Assembly: GCF_005885675.1 (NCBI RefSeq)
Contig: NZ_VANR01000001.1
Span: 62,001 to 126,000 of the forward strand
Length of the DNA stretch: 64,000 bases
Source of the DNA: Polaribacter aestuariivivens
GTDB taxonomy: Bacteria > Bacteroidota > Bacteroidia > Flavobacteriales > Flavobacteriaceae
Reading direction: 5' to 3'
The notes below the pieces were generated by a model. It did no database searches. It was given only the letters and a program-made list of their open reading frames with translations, and had not been told where the DNA came from. The translations under genes were made by a program, and so were the position numbers. Within the stretch, counting starts at the first letter, position 1. Each line of letters begins with the position of its first letter. Shown here one piece after another: positions 39,284 to 48,867 of the stretch.

Positions 39284-39291
39284 TATCTTTG
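39284..39291 (+). promoter_or_regulatory. -7 promoter element for the fused E1 gene
   Basis: TATCTTTG matches TAnnTTTG, 22 nt before the ATG at 39314. A TTTT near 39261 is a weak -33. Confidence 0.6.
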
Positions 39292-39313
39292 CAAAAGACT
39301 AAATTTAAGAAAA

Positions 39314-41767
39314 ATGCTACAGAAAACACTATCTAAAAGTAATACAGAATTATCTTTTGAAGATTTTAAAGCAGAAGTTTTAAACGATTATAAGATAGCT
39401 AAAATTAGTAGAGAGTGTAGTTTGCTAGGTCGTAGAGAAGTTTTAACAGGTAAAGCTAAGTTTGGTATTTTTGGTGACGGAAAAGAAGTACCTCAATTAG
39501 CAATGGCAAAAGCCTTTAAAAAAGGCGATTTTAGATCTGGATATTACAGAGATCAAACTTTTATGATGGCTATTGGCGAACTTACTGCACAGCAATTTTT
39601 TGCTGGTTTATACGCTCACACAAATATTGAGCTAGAACCAATGTCTGCAGGAAGGCAAATGGGAGGTCATTTTGCAACACATAGTTTAAATGAAGATGGT
39701 AGCTGGAAAAACCTAACACAACAATACAACTCTAGTTCAGATATTTCTCCAACAGCAGGTCAAATGCCACGTTTATTAGGTTTGGCACAAGCTTCAAAAA
39801 TTTACAGAAACGAAAAAAGCGTTCAGAATAAAACTAATTTTTCTAACCAAGGAAATGAAGTTGCTTGGGGTACCATTGGAAACGCAAGTACAAGCGAAGG
39901 TTTATTCTTTGAAACCATAAATGCTGCAGGAGTTTTACAAGTTCCAATGGTAATGAACGTTTGGGATGATGAATACGGAATTTCAGTTCACGCAAAACAT
40001 CAAACTACAAAAGAAAATATTTCAGAAATCTTAAAAGGTTTTCAAAGAGACGATAAAAATAATGGTTATGAAATTTTTGTTGTAAACGGTTGGGATTATG
40101 TACAACTAATAGACGTTTACAATAAAGCCTCAAAAATAGCTAGAGAAGAACATGTTCCTGTTTTAATTCATGTAAAAGAATTAACACAACCACAAGGTCA
40201 CTCTACCTCAGGTTCTCACGAAAGATATAAAGATAAAGAAAGACTTCAGTGGGAAAAAGAACACGATTGTATTACCAAAATGAGAAAGTGGATCTTAGAA
40301 TTTGAATTAGAAACAGAGTCTGATGATATTTTACGTTTTGTAGATTCTGAAGAAGATATTTTATTATTAGAAAAAGAAGCAAAAAAAATTGTTACTACAG
40401 CAAAAAGAAATGCTTGGAACGCTTTTAATAACGAAATTAAAGAAGAAGCAGTTGTTGCTGTAAAATTACTTGAAAGAGTTGCCAGTAAAAGTAAGAACAG
40501 TGTTTTTATTGACAAGCTTAAAACTGATTTAGAAAAATTAGTGGAACCAATTAGAAAAGACATTTTAATTGCCACTAGAAAGGCACTTCGTTATATCAGT
40601 GACGAAGATTTTTCGGAAAAAACAGAATTACAAAAATTTATAAAAGCCACTATTAAAGATGCCGCTCATAAATATTCTTCTTTTTTACATAGTGAAAATA
40701 ATGAAAGCGCATTAAATGTTGTAGAAAACAAACCTTCATATTCTCAAAATAAAAACTTGGTAGATGCAAGAATTGTAATGAGAGATAACTTCGATGCTAT
40801 TTTAAACAAACATCCAGAAGTTGTTATCTTTGGAGAAGATGCAGGTTATATTGGCGATGTAAATCAAGGATTAGAAGGGCTTCAAGAAAAATATGGTGAC
40901 ATCAGAATTTCCGATACCGGAATTAGAGAAGCAACCATTATAGGACAAGGAATTGGATTAGCAATGCGTGGTTTAAGACCTATTGCAGAAATCCAATACT
41001 TAGATTATTTATTATACGCTTTACAAATTATGAGTGACGATTTAGCAACACTTCACTACAGAAGTTTTGGTAAACAAAAAGCACCTTTAATTATAAGAAC
41101 TCGTGGTCACAGATTAGAAGGTATTTGGCATGCTGGATCACCAATGGGAGGTATCATTAATAATGTTCGTGGAATGCATGTTTTAGTACCAAGAAATATG
41201 ACAAAAGCTGCAGGTTTTTACAACACACTTTTACAAGCAGATGAACCAGCTTTAGTAATAGAATGTTTAAACGGTTACAGATTAAAAGAAGAGTTACCAA
41301 CAAATTTAGGTGACTTCAAAACACCTATTGGACTAACAGAAACTATAAAAGAAGGTAAAGATATTACCATAGTATCTTACGGATCAACATTAAGAATAGT
41401 AGAAGAAACTGCAAAAGAATTATTACAAGTTGGTATAGATGCAGAAATTATTGATGCACAAAGTTTATTACCTTTTGATCTAAATCACGATTGTGTAAAA
41501 AGTTTGGCAAAAACAAATAAATTATTAATTGTTGATGAAGATGTTCCTGGAGGAGCTTCTGCTTATATTTTACAAGAAATTTTAGAAAAACAAAATGGTT
41601 ACGAATATTTAGATAGCAAACCAGCAACATTAACATCAAAAGCACATAGACCTGCTTATGGTACAGATGGCGATTATTTTTCTAAACCTTCTGCTGAAGA
41701 TATTTTTGAAAAAGTGTATGAAATTATGCACGAATCAAATCCTACAAAATTTAAGAGTTTATATTAA
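39314..41767 (+). CDS. 2-oxoacid dehydrogenase E1, fused alpha and beta subunits (branched-chain type)
   Basis: An 817-residue thiamine-diphosphate enzyme of a 2-oxoacid dehydrogenase complex. The N-terminal half is E1-alpha with the ThDP block ending GNASTSEG (189-196) and the downstream Asn; the C-terminal half (from about 488) is E1-beta with VIFGEDAG and the transketolase-like C-terminal domain. Branched-chain 2-oxoacids, hence odd- and branched-chain fatty acid precursors, are the likeliest substrates in Bacteroidota; pyruvate is less likely. E2/E3 are not nearby. It has its own promoter and terminator. Confidence 0.9.
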   Translation: MLQKTLSKSNTELSFEDFKAEVLNDYKIAKISRECSLLGRREVLTGKAKFGIFGDGKEVPQLAMAKAFKKGDFRSGYYRDQTFMMAIGELTAQQFFAGLYAHTNIELEPMSAGRQMGGHFATHSLNEDGSWKNLTQQYNSSSDISPTAGQMPRLLGLAQASKIYRNEKSVQNKTNFSNQGNEVAWGTIGNASTSEGLFFETINAAGVLQVPMVMNVWDDEYGISVHAKHQTTKENISEILKGFQRDDKNNGYEIFVVNGWDYVQLIDVYNKASKIAREEHVPVLIHVKELTQPQGHSTSGSHERYKDKERLQWEKEHDCITKMRKWILEFELETESDDILRFVDSEEDILLLEKEAKKIVTTAKRNAWNAFNNEIKEEAVVAVKLLERVASKSKNSVFIDKLKTDLEKLVEPIRKDILIATRKALRYISDEDFSEKTELQKFIKATIKDAAHKYSSFLHSENNESALNVVENKPSYSQNKNLVDARIVMRDNFDAILNKHPEVVIFGEDAGYIGDVNQGLEGLQEKYGDIRISDTGIREATIIGQGIGLAMRGLRPIAEIQYLDYLLYALQIMSDDLATLHYRSFGKQKAPLIIRTRGHRLEGIWHAGSPMGGIINNVRGMHVLVPRNMTKAAGFYNTLLQADEPALVIECLNGYRLKEELPTNLGDFKTPIGLTETIKEGKDITIVSYGSTLRIVEETAKELLQVGIDAEIIDAQSLLPFDLNHDCVKSLAKTNKLLIVDEDVPGGASAYILQEILEKQNGYEYLDSKPATLTSKAHRPAYGTDGDYFSKPSAEDIFEKVYEIMHESNPTKFKSLY

Positions 41768-41788
41768 AAAAAACTCATTATAATGTCC

Positions 41789-41826
41789 AAAAAGCTCAAA
41801 ATTATCAAATTTTGAGCTTTTTTTTT
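41789..41826 (+). terminator. Terminator of the fused E1 gene
   Basis: About 13 bp (AAAAGCTCAAAAT with ATTTTGAGCTTTT), a short loop and a long T run on the plus strand. Confidence 0.88.
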
Positions 41827-41899
41827 AACACAACTATAAGAGCAATTGCAAGCACTTTTTTATTAATTTGCTAATGTAAAATGTTCAACATACCAACTC

Positions 41900-44317
41900 A
41901 TGAAAAAAACAATTATCTTATTCTTATCTTTTTTAATACTTTATGCTTGTTCTCCTCAAAACAGTAAATTATTAAAAAATCAAAAAAGCGAAAAAACTAC
42001 CACTCCAAAAAAAAGTAAAACAAAACAATATACTGATTTTGTTAAAAAAGACACCAAGACAGATGATGGTCTTTTTAAAGTACATGAAACAAAAGATCAA
42101 TTCATGTATGAAATTCCAAAATCATATTTTGGAAAAGAAATGTTGTTAGTAACAAGAATTAAAGAATTACCTGCAGATTTAGGAGGTGGCTATGTAAATG
42201 CAGGGTCTAAAATTAATACTCAAGTAGTTGTTTGGGAACAATTTAAAGACAAAATTCTTTTAAAAGTAAAATCATACAATGCAATTGCAAACGATTCTTT
42301 ACCTATTTACAAATCAGTAAAAGCAAATAATTCAGAACCAGTTATTTATGCATTCGACATAAAAACTCAAAACCAAGATTCTACAGCAGTTTTAATAGAT
42401 GTTACCAAGTTCTTTTCTACAGACGTAAAAGCAATTTCTGGTTTACCTTCGTATTATAGAAGCACCTATAAAGTTAGGCGTTTAGACCCTTCAAGAAGTT
42501 TCATCAACTCAATAAAAAGTTACCCAGAAAACATTGAGGTAATTCAAGATTTTTCTTTTGATTCAGATGCTCCTCCAAGCAATAGAAGTACCAATACAAT
42601 TACAATGCGCATCAATCAATCTATGATATTATTACCTGAAGATCCAATGATGCCAAGAATTTATGACAAAAGAGTTGGTTACTTTTCAATGGGAAATGTA
42701 GATTATAGTTCAGAAGCTTTAAAAGCTGATGATAAAAGATATATTAGACGTTGGCGCTTAGAACCTAAAGATGTAGCTGCCTATAATCGTGGAGAATTGG
42801 TAGAACCAATAAAACCAATAATTTACTACTTAGACCCTGCAACACCAAAAAAATTAAGAAAATACATCAAACAAGGTGTAGATGATTGGGCAAAAGTTTT
42901 TGAAACTGCTGGTTTTAAAAATGCAATAATGGCAAAAATGCCACCTACTAAAGAGGAAGATCCAGAGTTTAGTATGGAAGATGTTCGTTATTCTTCAATT
43001 AGATATGTAGCAAGCACAACTAGAAATGCAGTTGGACCAAGCGTTTCTGACCCACGTTCTGGAGAAATCTTAGAAAGTGATATTATATGGTATCACAACC
43101 ATTTACGTTCTTACAGAAACAGATATTTATTAGAAACTGGTGCAGCAAATCCATCTGCAAGAACTTTAGATACTCCAGATGAAGAAATTGGAGACATGAT
43201 GCGAATGGTAATTGCACACGAAATTGGTCACGCTTTAGGCTTACCACATAATATGGCTGCTAGTTATGCATACCCAACAGACTCTTTACGATCTGGAAGT
43301 TTCACTCAAAAATATGGTATTGCTGCTACAATTATGGATTATGCAAGATATAATTACGTAGCACAACCTGGAGATAAAAATATCAGATTTATCAGACAAC
43401 TAGGGCCTTATGACCACTATGCAATCAATTGGGGATATCGTAGAATTCCTAACGCAAATACTCCAGAAGCAGAAGTTAAAACTTTAGACAAATGGATTTC
43501 AGACAAAGCAAACGATCCAATTTATAGATTTGGTGCGCAACGTTTTGATCCGTCTGCACAAACTGAAGGAATTGGAAATGACCAAGTAAAATCAAGTACT
43601 TACGGAGTTAAAAACTTAAAAATAGTTGCCAAAAACTTACCAGATTGGACGTCTAATCAAACAAATAATTATGATGATTTAGACGAACTTTATGGTGAAT
43701 TACTAAGTGTTTGGGGAAGATATGCTGGTCACGTTGCAGGTAATATTGGTGGAGTTTATGAGTACAATAAAAAACCTTCACAAACTGGTGATATTTATGT
43801 TCCTGTAGCTAAAGATGTACAAAAAGAATCTATGAATTGGCTTCAGAAAAATGTTTTTGAAACACAAAGCTGGTTATTAGATAAAAACATATTAAATAAA
43901 GTTGATGAAACTGGTTATACAAGTAAATTAAGCCGTTACCAAAACCGAATTTTAAGCAGTATTTTAAATTACAGAACTTTAGACAGAATGATTGAAGCAG
44001 ATGTAATTGAAAAAAATAATTACACTGCATTAAGTATGATTGAAGATCTTAGAAAAGGAATATTTTCTGAAATATATTCAACTAAAAATGTTGACTTGCA
44101 AAAAAGAAATCTTCAAAAATATTTTGTTGAAAGAATGAATGCTTTAATGAATGATAAAGACGCAAAAAGTACAGATATTTCTTCTATTGTAAGAGGAGAA
44201 TTAACAACACTAAAAAATCAATTAAATTCAGCTAGCAGAAGAAATGTAAATAAAATTACAAAATATCATTATAATGATGTTTTAGAAATGGTAAATAATA
44301 TTTTAAATCCAAAATAA
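41900..44317 (+). CDS. Zinc-dependent metalloprotease lipoprotein (DUF5117/DUF4953-type)
   Basis: An 805-residue protein. The lipoprotein signal ends in LYAC (Cys17). The zinc site HEIGHALGLPHN (440-451) gives His440, Glu441, His444 and His450, the metzincin-like extended motif, so it is probably an active endopeptidase on the cell surface or in the periplasm. The N-terminal ~300 residues form the DUF5118/5117-type domain; a DUF4953-like region follows the active site. A near-consensus -7 (TTAATTTG, 41867-41874) precedes it. Substrate unknown. It has its own terminator. Confidence 0.85.
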   Translation: MKKTIILFLSFLILYACSPQNSKLLKNQKSEKTTTPKKSKTKQYTDFVKKDTKTDDGLFKVHETKDQFMYEIPKSYFGKEMLLVTRIKELPADLGGGYVNAGSKINTQVVVWEQFKDKILLKVKSYNAIANDSLPIYKSVKANNSEPVIYAFDIKTQNQDSTAVLIDVTKFFSTDVKAISGLPSYYRSTYKVRRLDPSRSFINSIKSYPENIEVIQDFSFDSDAPPSNRSTNTITMRINQSMILLPEDPMMPRIYDKRVGYFSMGNVDYSSEALKADDKRYIRRWRLEPKDVAAYNRGELVEPIKPIIYYLDPATPKKLRKYIKQGVDDWAKVFETAGFKNAIMAKMPPTKEEDPEFSMEDVRYSSIRYVASTTRNAVGPSVSDPRSGEILESDIIWYHNHLRSYRNRYLLETGAANPSARTLDTPDEEIGDMMRMVIAHEIGHALGLPHNMAASYAYPTDSLRSGSFTQKYGIAATIMDYARYNYVAQPGDKNIRFIRQLGPYDHYAINWGYRRIPNANTPEAEVKTLDKWISDKANDPIYRFGAQRFDPSAQTEGIGNDQVKSSTYGVKNLKIVAKNLPDWTSNQTNNYDDLDELYGELLSVWGRYAGHVAGNIGGVYEYNKKPSQTGDIYVPVAKDVQKESMNWLQKNVFETQSWLLDKNILNKVDETGYTSKLSRYQNRILSSILNYRTLDRMIEADVIEKNNYTALSMIEDLRKGIFSEIYSTKNVDLQKRNLQKYFVERMNALMNDKDAKSTDISSIVRGELTTLKNQLNSASRRNVNKITKYHYNDVLEMVNNILNPK

Positions 44318-44338
44318 TTTTTATAAAATATAGTTTCT

Positions 44339-44370
44339 AAGACCTCAAATTTTCTTTTGAGGTCTTTTTT
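44339..44370 (+). terminator. Terminator between convergent metalloprotease and DUF2851 genes
   Basis: An 11-bp perfect stem (AAGACCTCAAA with TTTGAGGTCTT) followed by T6 on the plus strand. The minus-strand gene stops at its edge, so it may serve both. Confidence 0.85.
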
Positions 44371-45643
44371 ATTTATTTAAAATTTGAATTCCAATAGCAC
44401 ATGAAAGGCATTTTTTTGGTGTACAATAACTATTTTTAAGTTCTAACAAAGCTTGTGTATCAAAAGCATTTTTTGAAGAAATACCAAGATTTTCAAATTT
44501 AGATATGATGTTATTTTTTTCTGGCTTTATCATATTTAAAACATCAATAAAAAAGTTTTCATTTACTTCTCCCCTACTTTTTTGATAAAGAAATTTTAGA
44601 GGAATTATAGTATTTATAATCAATAAATCTATAAATGAATTTGTCAATTTTTTAGGTGATGATTTTGATATTTTTTCAAACGTATAATGCGTTTTCCAAA
44701 AAGAATCTACTTCAACAGAAAACAACTCGTAAAAATCTTTTAATTTATTAATTTCCAAAACTTTTGAAAACAAATTTTGATGTTTATGGAACAAGGCAAC
44801 TAATTGAGCAATTCTAATTGTCGGAAAATTATTAGGTCGCATTCTAAAAAATGAAAACTCATTTTTTGAAATATTTTTTAGCTGATATTTGTGCTTTAAA
44901 TACTCATACTCATTTTTTAATTGTTGATGATATTCATCTTCAATTTTATCTTCTAAAAAACCAGCTTGTCCAAAAAGTAACGATGCTAATTGATGAGTGT
45001 CAAAACCAAGTTTTTTTACGATTAAAAAATCTACAGATTGCGCCAACCTTAAAAAAGCATCTCCATTTATTTTCAATCCAAAATTTTTTGCTAGTAATTG
45101 AAATAATACCGCTTCAAAATTATAATTTTCATTTTTTAATAATATTTCTATGGTTGCAGACTTTCGTTCTAGCCTCTCAAAAAATAGGCGTTCTTTCCAA
45201 TTAGATAATATAAAATCATTAGCTGTGGTAATATTTTTTTCACAAGGAATCCAGTTTAAAGGGCTTAATAAGAGATTTCTATAATTCTGTAAAACGTTTT
45301 CATTTACAAAATATTTTAAAATTAAGGTTGGTAAAGGTGTGTTGTTTTTCATAAAAACTGCTACATCATCTTCCCAAACAACATGTAAAATAACAGCGTC
45401 ATAATTTTTATCCTTTTCATGATTGTGTAAATACCAATCTGAAGATTTTAAATGAATTTCCACATTTCCAACCCAATTATGATTTCCTATTTTTAATTGA
45501 GCATTCAAAAAATCTGGTCCTGCATTTTTGTTATGCAAACCAGACTTTAAAATAGAAATATGTTCATTATTTGACGTTTTTAAATCGAATTTAGAAAAAC
45601 ATTTATATTTCCATACATAATGTAAAAAATCTTCTTTCATCAT
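44369..45643 (-). CDS. DUF2851 family protein
   Basis: A 424-residue soluble protein with a Cys pair near the C-terminus (CTPKKCLSC). N-terminal blocks NAGPDFLNAQLKIG and WVGNVEIHLKSSDW are typical of DUF2851, which is widespread in Bacteroidota; the Asp/Glu-x-Glu-Lys-like layout (PDF...EIHLK) is reminiscent of nuclease cores of the PD-(D/E)xK type, but this is only a resemblance. No function is assigned. Divergent from the nitroreductase gene. Confidence 0.75.
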   Translation of the reverse strand: MMKEDFLHYVWKYKCFSKFDLKTSNNEHISILKSGLHNKNAGPDFLNAQLKIGNHNWVGNVEIHLKSSDWYLHNHEKDKNYDAVILHVVWEDDVAVFMKNNTPLPTLILKYFVNENVLQNYRNLLLSPLNWIPCEKNITTANDFILSNWKERLFFERLERKSATIEILLKNENYNFEAVLFQLLAKNFGLKINGDAFLRLAQSVDFLIVKKLGFDTHQLASLLFGQAGFLEDKIEDEYHQQLKNEYEYLKHKYQLKNISKNEFSFFRMRPNNFPTIRIAQLVALFHKHQNLFSKVLEINKLKDFYELFSVEVDSFWKTHYTFEKISKSSPKKLTNSFIDLLIINTIIPLKFLYQKSRGEVNENFFIDVLNMIKPEKNNIISKFENLGISSKNAFDTQALLELKNSYCTPKKCLSCAIGIQILNK

Positions 45644-45725
45644 TTTTGCTTCAAGGTAAAAAATAAAATTATAATAATATCAATTTTTACAATAGAAACC
45701 TTTTAAAGGTCTTTTTCAAAAGCCC

Positions 45726-45733
45726 TATTTTTG
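45726..45733 (+). promoter_or_regulatory. -7 promoter element for the nitroreductase gene
   Basis: TATTTTTG matches TAnnTTTG and covers the alternative TTG at 45731, which argues for the ATG at 45749 as the start. Confidence 0.6.
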
Positions 45734-45748
45734 CAAAAAAGAAGACAA

Positions 45749-46381
45749 ATGAATATTATAGAAAGCCTAAAATGGCGATATGCTGTAAAAAAGTTTAATA
45801 CGGATAAACATGTTTCAGAAAAGCAATTACAAACCTTAAAAGAAGCTTTTAATTTAACGGCAACCTCTTATGGCTTACAGCCTTTAAAATTAATAATTGT
45901 TTCTAATAAAAGCATTCAAAAAGAACTAGTTGCACATTCCTGGAATCAGCCACAGGTACTAGAAGCATCACATTTATTAGTTATTTGTGTTCCAAAAGAA
46001 TACACGATAAATGAAGTTGAAAAGTATTTTGAATTGGTAAAACAAATTCGAAATACACCAGATACCATTTTGGAACCGTTTAAGAAGTTTTTAAAGGCAG
46101 ATATTAGTTCTAAATCACAAGAAGAATTGTTTCTTTGGAACAAAAATCAGGCTTACTTAGCTTTAGGAAATCTACTAACAGTATGTGCATCTGAAAAAAT
46201 TGACTCTTGTCCAATGGAAGGGTTTATTCCAGAAAAATATGACGAAGTTTTAGAGTTAAACAAACTAAATTTAACAGCAACTTTAGTTTTACCAATTGGT
46301 TTTAGAGCAGAAGATGATTATATGAAAGATTTAGCAAAAGTTAGAAAACCTTTAACTGAAACTATCGTTGAAATCTCTTAA
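45749..46381 (+). CDS. NAD(P)H-dependent oxidoreductase, nitroreductase family
   Basis: A 210-residue FMN enzyme of the nitroreductase family. MNIIESLKWRYAVKKFNTDK, SYGLQPLKLIIV (FMN-binding), AYLALGNLL and CPMEGF motifs are present, resembling NfsB/dihydropteridine reductase types. It reduces quinones or nitro compounds in related proteins. The frame extends to a TTG at 45731, but that overlaps the promoter box. Monocistronic; divergent from DUF2851. Confidence 0.85.
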   Translation: MNIIESLKWRYAVKKFNTDKHVSEKQLQTLKEAFNLTATSYGLQPLKLIIVSNKSIQKELVAHSWNQPQVLEASHLLVICVPKEYTINEVEKYFELVKQIRNTPDTILEPFKKFLKADISSKSQEELFLWNKNQAYLALGNLLTVCASEKIDSCPMEGFIPEKYDEVLELNKLNLTATLVLPIGFRAEDDYMKDLAKVRKPLTETIVEIS

Positions 46382-46454
46382 TTTAGTATCCTCAAAATAA
46401 ACAGTTGATTAAAAAAATCAAAATAAGTAAATACTTAATTTTAAAAAATATACA

Positions 46455-47909
46455 ATGAGTAAAGAAGTAAGAAATTTAGCTCCAAAAGAAGTATGGAATA
46501 TGTTTGCAGATTTAAATGCAGTTCCTCGTCCTTCAAAAAAAGAAGAACGTATAATTCAATTTATGGTAAATTTTGGTAAGCAATTAAATTTAGAAACTTC
46601 AGTAGATAAAGTTGGAAACGTAATCATTAAAAAACCAGCTACAAATGGTTTTGAGAATAGAAAAACGATTGTTTTACAAAGTCACTTAGACATGGTACAT
46701 CAAAAAAATAACGATACTGTTTTTGATTTCGAAAAAGAAGGTATTAAAATGCGAGTTGAAGGTGATTGGGTAAAAGCTAACGGAACTACTTTAGGTGCAG
46801 ATAATGGTTTAGGAGTAGCTGCTATTATGGCTGTTTTAGCTTCAAATACAATTCAACACCCAAACTTAGAAGCACTTTTTACAATTGATGAAGAAACAGG
46901 AATGACTGGTGCAAAAGGTTTAGAAGGCGGAATTTTAAATGGAGATATTTTACTAAATTTAGATACAGAAGAAGATGATGAAATTGGAATGGGTTGTGCA
47001 GGTGGAGTAGATATAACAGCTACAAAAAGTTACTCTGAAGAAACAATACCCCAAAATTTTATTGCATACAAATTAGAAGTTAAAGGTCTTAATGGAGGAC
47101 ATTCAGGAATGGACATTATCAAAGGTTTAGGTAATGCAAATAAATTAATGAACCGATTACATTACTCTGTTATTAATGCAATTCAAATTTGTGAGATTGA
47201 TGGTGGAAGTTTAAGAAATGCTATTCCAAGAGAAAGTACTTCAATAATTGTTACTGATAAAAACAACGATAAATTTGTTGAATCTTCGCTATTACTTGAA
47301 ATAGATAAAATCAAAAAAGAATTTAAAACGTTAGAACCTAATTTAGAAATAAACTTTTCTTCTACAGAAGTACCAGAAACTTCACTTAGTAAAGAAACAA
47401 GTAAAAGTTTAATAAAATCTATATATGCTGCTGTAAATGGTGTATATAGGATGAGTCCAGATATTGATGGTTTAGTAGAAACTTCCAACAATATTGCCAG
47501 AGTAATTGTTAAAAATGGTGCTATAAAAGTAGGTTGTTTAACAAGATCATCTTCAGAAAGCAACAAGTTTGATTTGGCAAACTCGTTGAAGTCTGCTTTT
47601 GAATTGGCAGGTTTTGAAGTAACTTTTTCTGGTGAATATCCAGGTTGGCAACCCAATATAAATTCCGAAATTTTAGAAATTGTTGCTAATTTATACGAAA
47701 ACTTACACGGAGAAAAAGCGAATGTTGCTGCTTGTCATGCAGGTTTAGAATGTGGTATTTTAGGACAAAATTACCCAGAAATGGATATGGTTTCATTCGG
47801 CCCTACAATTAGAGGTGCACACTCTCCAGACGAACGTGCAAGCATTTCTTCAACTCAAAAATTTTGGAAATTTTTAATAGAAATATTGAAAAATACTCCC
47901 AAAAAATAA
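46455..47909 (+). CDS. pepD: Aminoacyl-histidine dipeptidase (M20C, PepD-like)
   Basis: A 484-residue cytosolic Zn peptidase. Metal and catalytic motifs: SHLDM (His77, Asp79), LGADNGLG (Asp116) and IDEETGM (Glu146/147), a C-terminal GAHSPDER block with His, and the PepD-specific CHAGLECGIL. Cleaves Xaa-His dipeptides and other unblocked dipeptides in E. coli. Length and domain order (catalytic, lid, catalytic) are normal. It has its own terminator and is separate from the parA operon. Confidence 0.93.
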   Translation: MSKEVRNLAPKEVWNMFADLNAVPRPSKKEERIIQFMVNFGKQLNLETSVDKVGNVIIKKPATNGFENRKTIVLQSHLDMVHQKNNDTVFDFEKEGIKMRVEGDWVKANGTTLGADNGLGVAAIMAVLASNTIQHPNLEALFTIDEETGMTGAKGLEGGILNGDILLNLDTEEDDEIGMGCAGGVDITATKSYSEETIPQNFIAYKLEVKGLNGGHSGMDIIKGLGNANKLMNRLHYSVINAIQICEIDGGSLRNAIPRESTSIIVTDKNNDKFVESSLLLEIDKIKKEFKTLEPNLEINFSSTEVPETSLSKETSKSLIKSIYAAVNGVYRMSPDIDGLVETSNNIARVIVKNGAIKVGCLTRSSSESNKFDLANSLKSAFELAGFEVTFSGEYPGWQPNINSEILEIVANLYENLHGEKANVAACHAGLECGILGQNYPEMDMVSFGPTIRGAHSPDERASISSTQKFWKFLIEILKNTPKK

Positions 47910-47926
47910 ACAAATTATAAAAGTTT

Positions 47927-47956
47927 AAAACCGAGATTTAATGCTCGGTTTTTTTT
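47927..47956 (+). terminator. Terminator of pepD
   Basis: A 9-bp stem (AAAACCGAG with CTCGGTTTT), an 8-nt loop and a T run. Confidence 0.88.
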
Positions 47957-48025
47957 ATTACTTTTTGTTCAAAAAGGATTAAAAAAAATACACAACTAAC
48001 TCAACAACAGTGTTTTAAATTTTTA

Positions 48026-48033
48026 TACATTTG
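48026..48033 (+). promoter_or_regulatory. -7 promoter element for the parAB-dapB-lepB operon
   Basis: TACATTTG matches TAnnTTTG, 69 nt before the parA ATG. No good -33 is seen. The 146-bp gap from the pepD terminator has no parS-like palindrome. Confidence 0.55.
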
Positions 48034-48102
48034 TTAACATCTTTCACTTCCTAAAAACATAAAAAAACGTAATTTTACTGTTTATAAATTCATCTATTTT
48101 TA

Positions 48103-48867
48103 ATGGGTAAAATAATTGCAATAGCAAATCAAAAAGGTGGTGTAGGAAAAACGACCACAAGTGTAAATCTAGCAGCTTCTTTAGGTGTTTTAGAGAAAAA
48201 AGTATTGTTAATAGATGCTGATCCACAAGCAAATGCATCTTCTGGTTTAGGTATTGATGTAGAAACTGTGGAGAATGGAACTTATCAAGTTTTAGAGCAT
48301 ACAGTAGCTGCAAAAGATGTAATTTTAAAAACAACTTCACCAAACGTAGATATTATTCCTGCGCATATAGATTTAGTTGCTATTGAAATTGAATTGGTAG
48401 ACAAGCAAGAAAGAGAATACATGTTAAAAAAATCGTTATACAATTTAAAAAACGATTACGATTATATTTTAATAGATTGTGCACCATCTTTAGGTTTAAT
48501 TACGTTAAATTCTTTAGTAGCTGCAGATTCAGTAATAATTCCTATTCAGTGTGAATATTTTGCATTAGAAGGTTTAGGAAAACTATTAAACACCATTAAA
48601 AGTGTACAAAATATTCACAATCCAAGTTTAGATATTGAGGGGTTATTACTTACAATGTTCGATTCTCGTTTACGATTGTCAAACCAAGTGGTAGATGAAG
48701 TTAGAAAACACTTTAGTTCTATGGTTTTTGATACAATTATTAGAAGAAACACACGTTTAGGAGAAGCCCCAAGTTATGGAGAAAGCATAATTGCATACGA
48801 TGCAACCAGTAAAGGTGCTATAAATTACTTAAATTTGGCGCAAGAACTTCTAAAAAAGAATTCATAA
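48103..48867 (+). CDS. parA: Chromosome-partitioning ATPase ParA/Soj
   Basis: A 254-residue deviant Walker A ATPase: KGGVGKTT (11-18), LLIDADPQANAS (about 32-43) and YDYILIDCAPS. With ParB it moves or organises the origin region at parS sites. First gene of a six-gene plus-strand run (parA, parB, DUF5683, dapB, lepB, WbqC) with 0-77-nt gaps. Normal length for chromosomal Soj, which lacks an N-terminal HTH. Confidence 0.95.
   Translation: MGKIIAIANQKGGVGKTTTSVNLAASLGVLEKKVLLIDADPQANASSGLGIDVETVENGTYQVLEHTVAAKDVILKTTSPNVDIIPAHIDLVAIEIELVDKQEREYMLKKSLYNLKNDYDYILIDCAPSLGLITLNSLVAADSVIIPIQCEYFALEGLGKLLNTIKSVQNIHNPSLDIEGLLLTMFDSRLRLSNQVVDEVRKHFSSMVFDTIIRRNTRLGEAPSYGESIIAYDATSKGAINYLNLAQELLKKNS

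Noticed and set aside
47183..47656. 157-residue minus-strand frame inside pepD
   Set aside because: Antisense shadow of a complete M20 peptidase gene.
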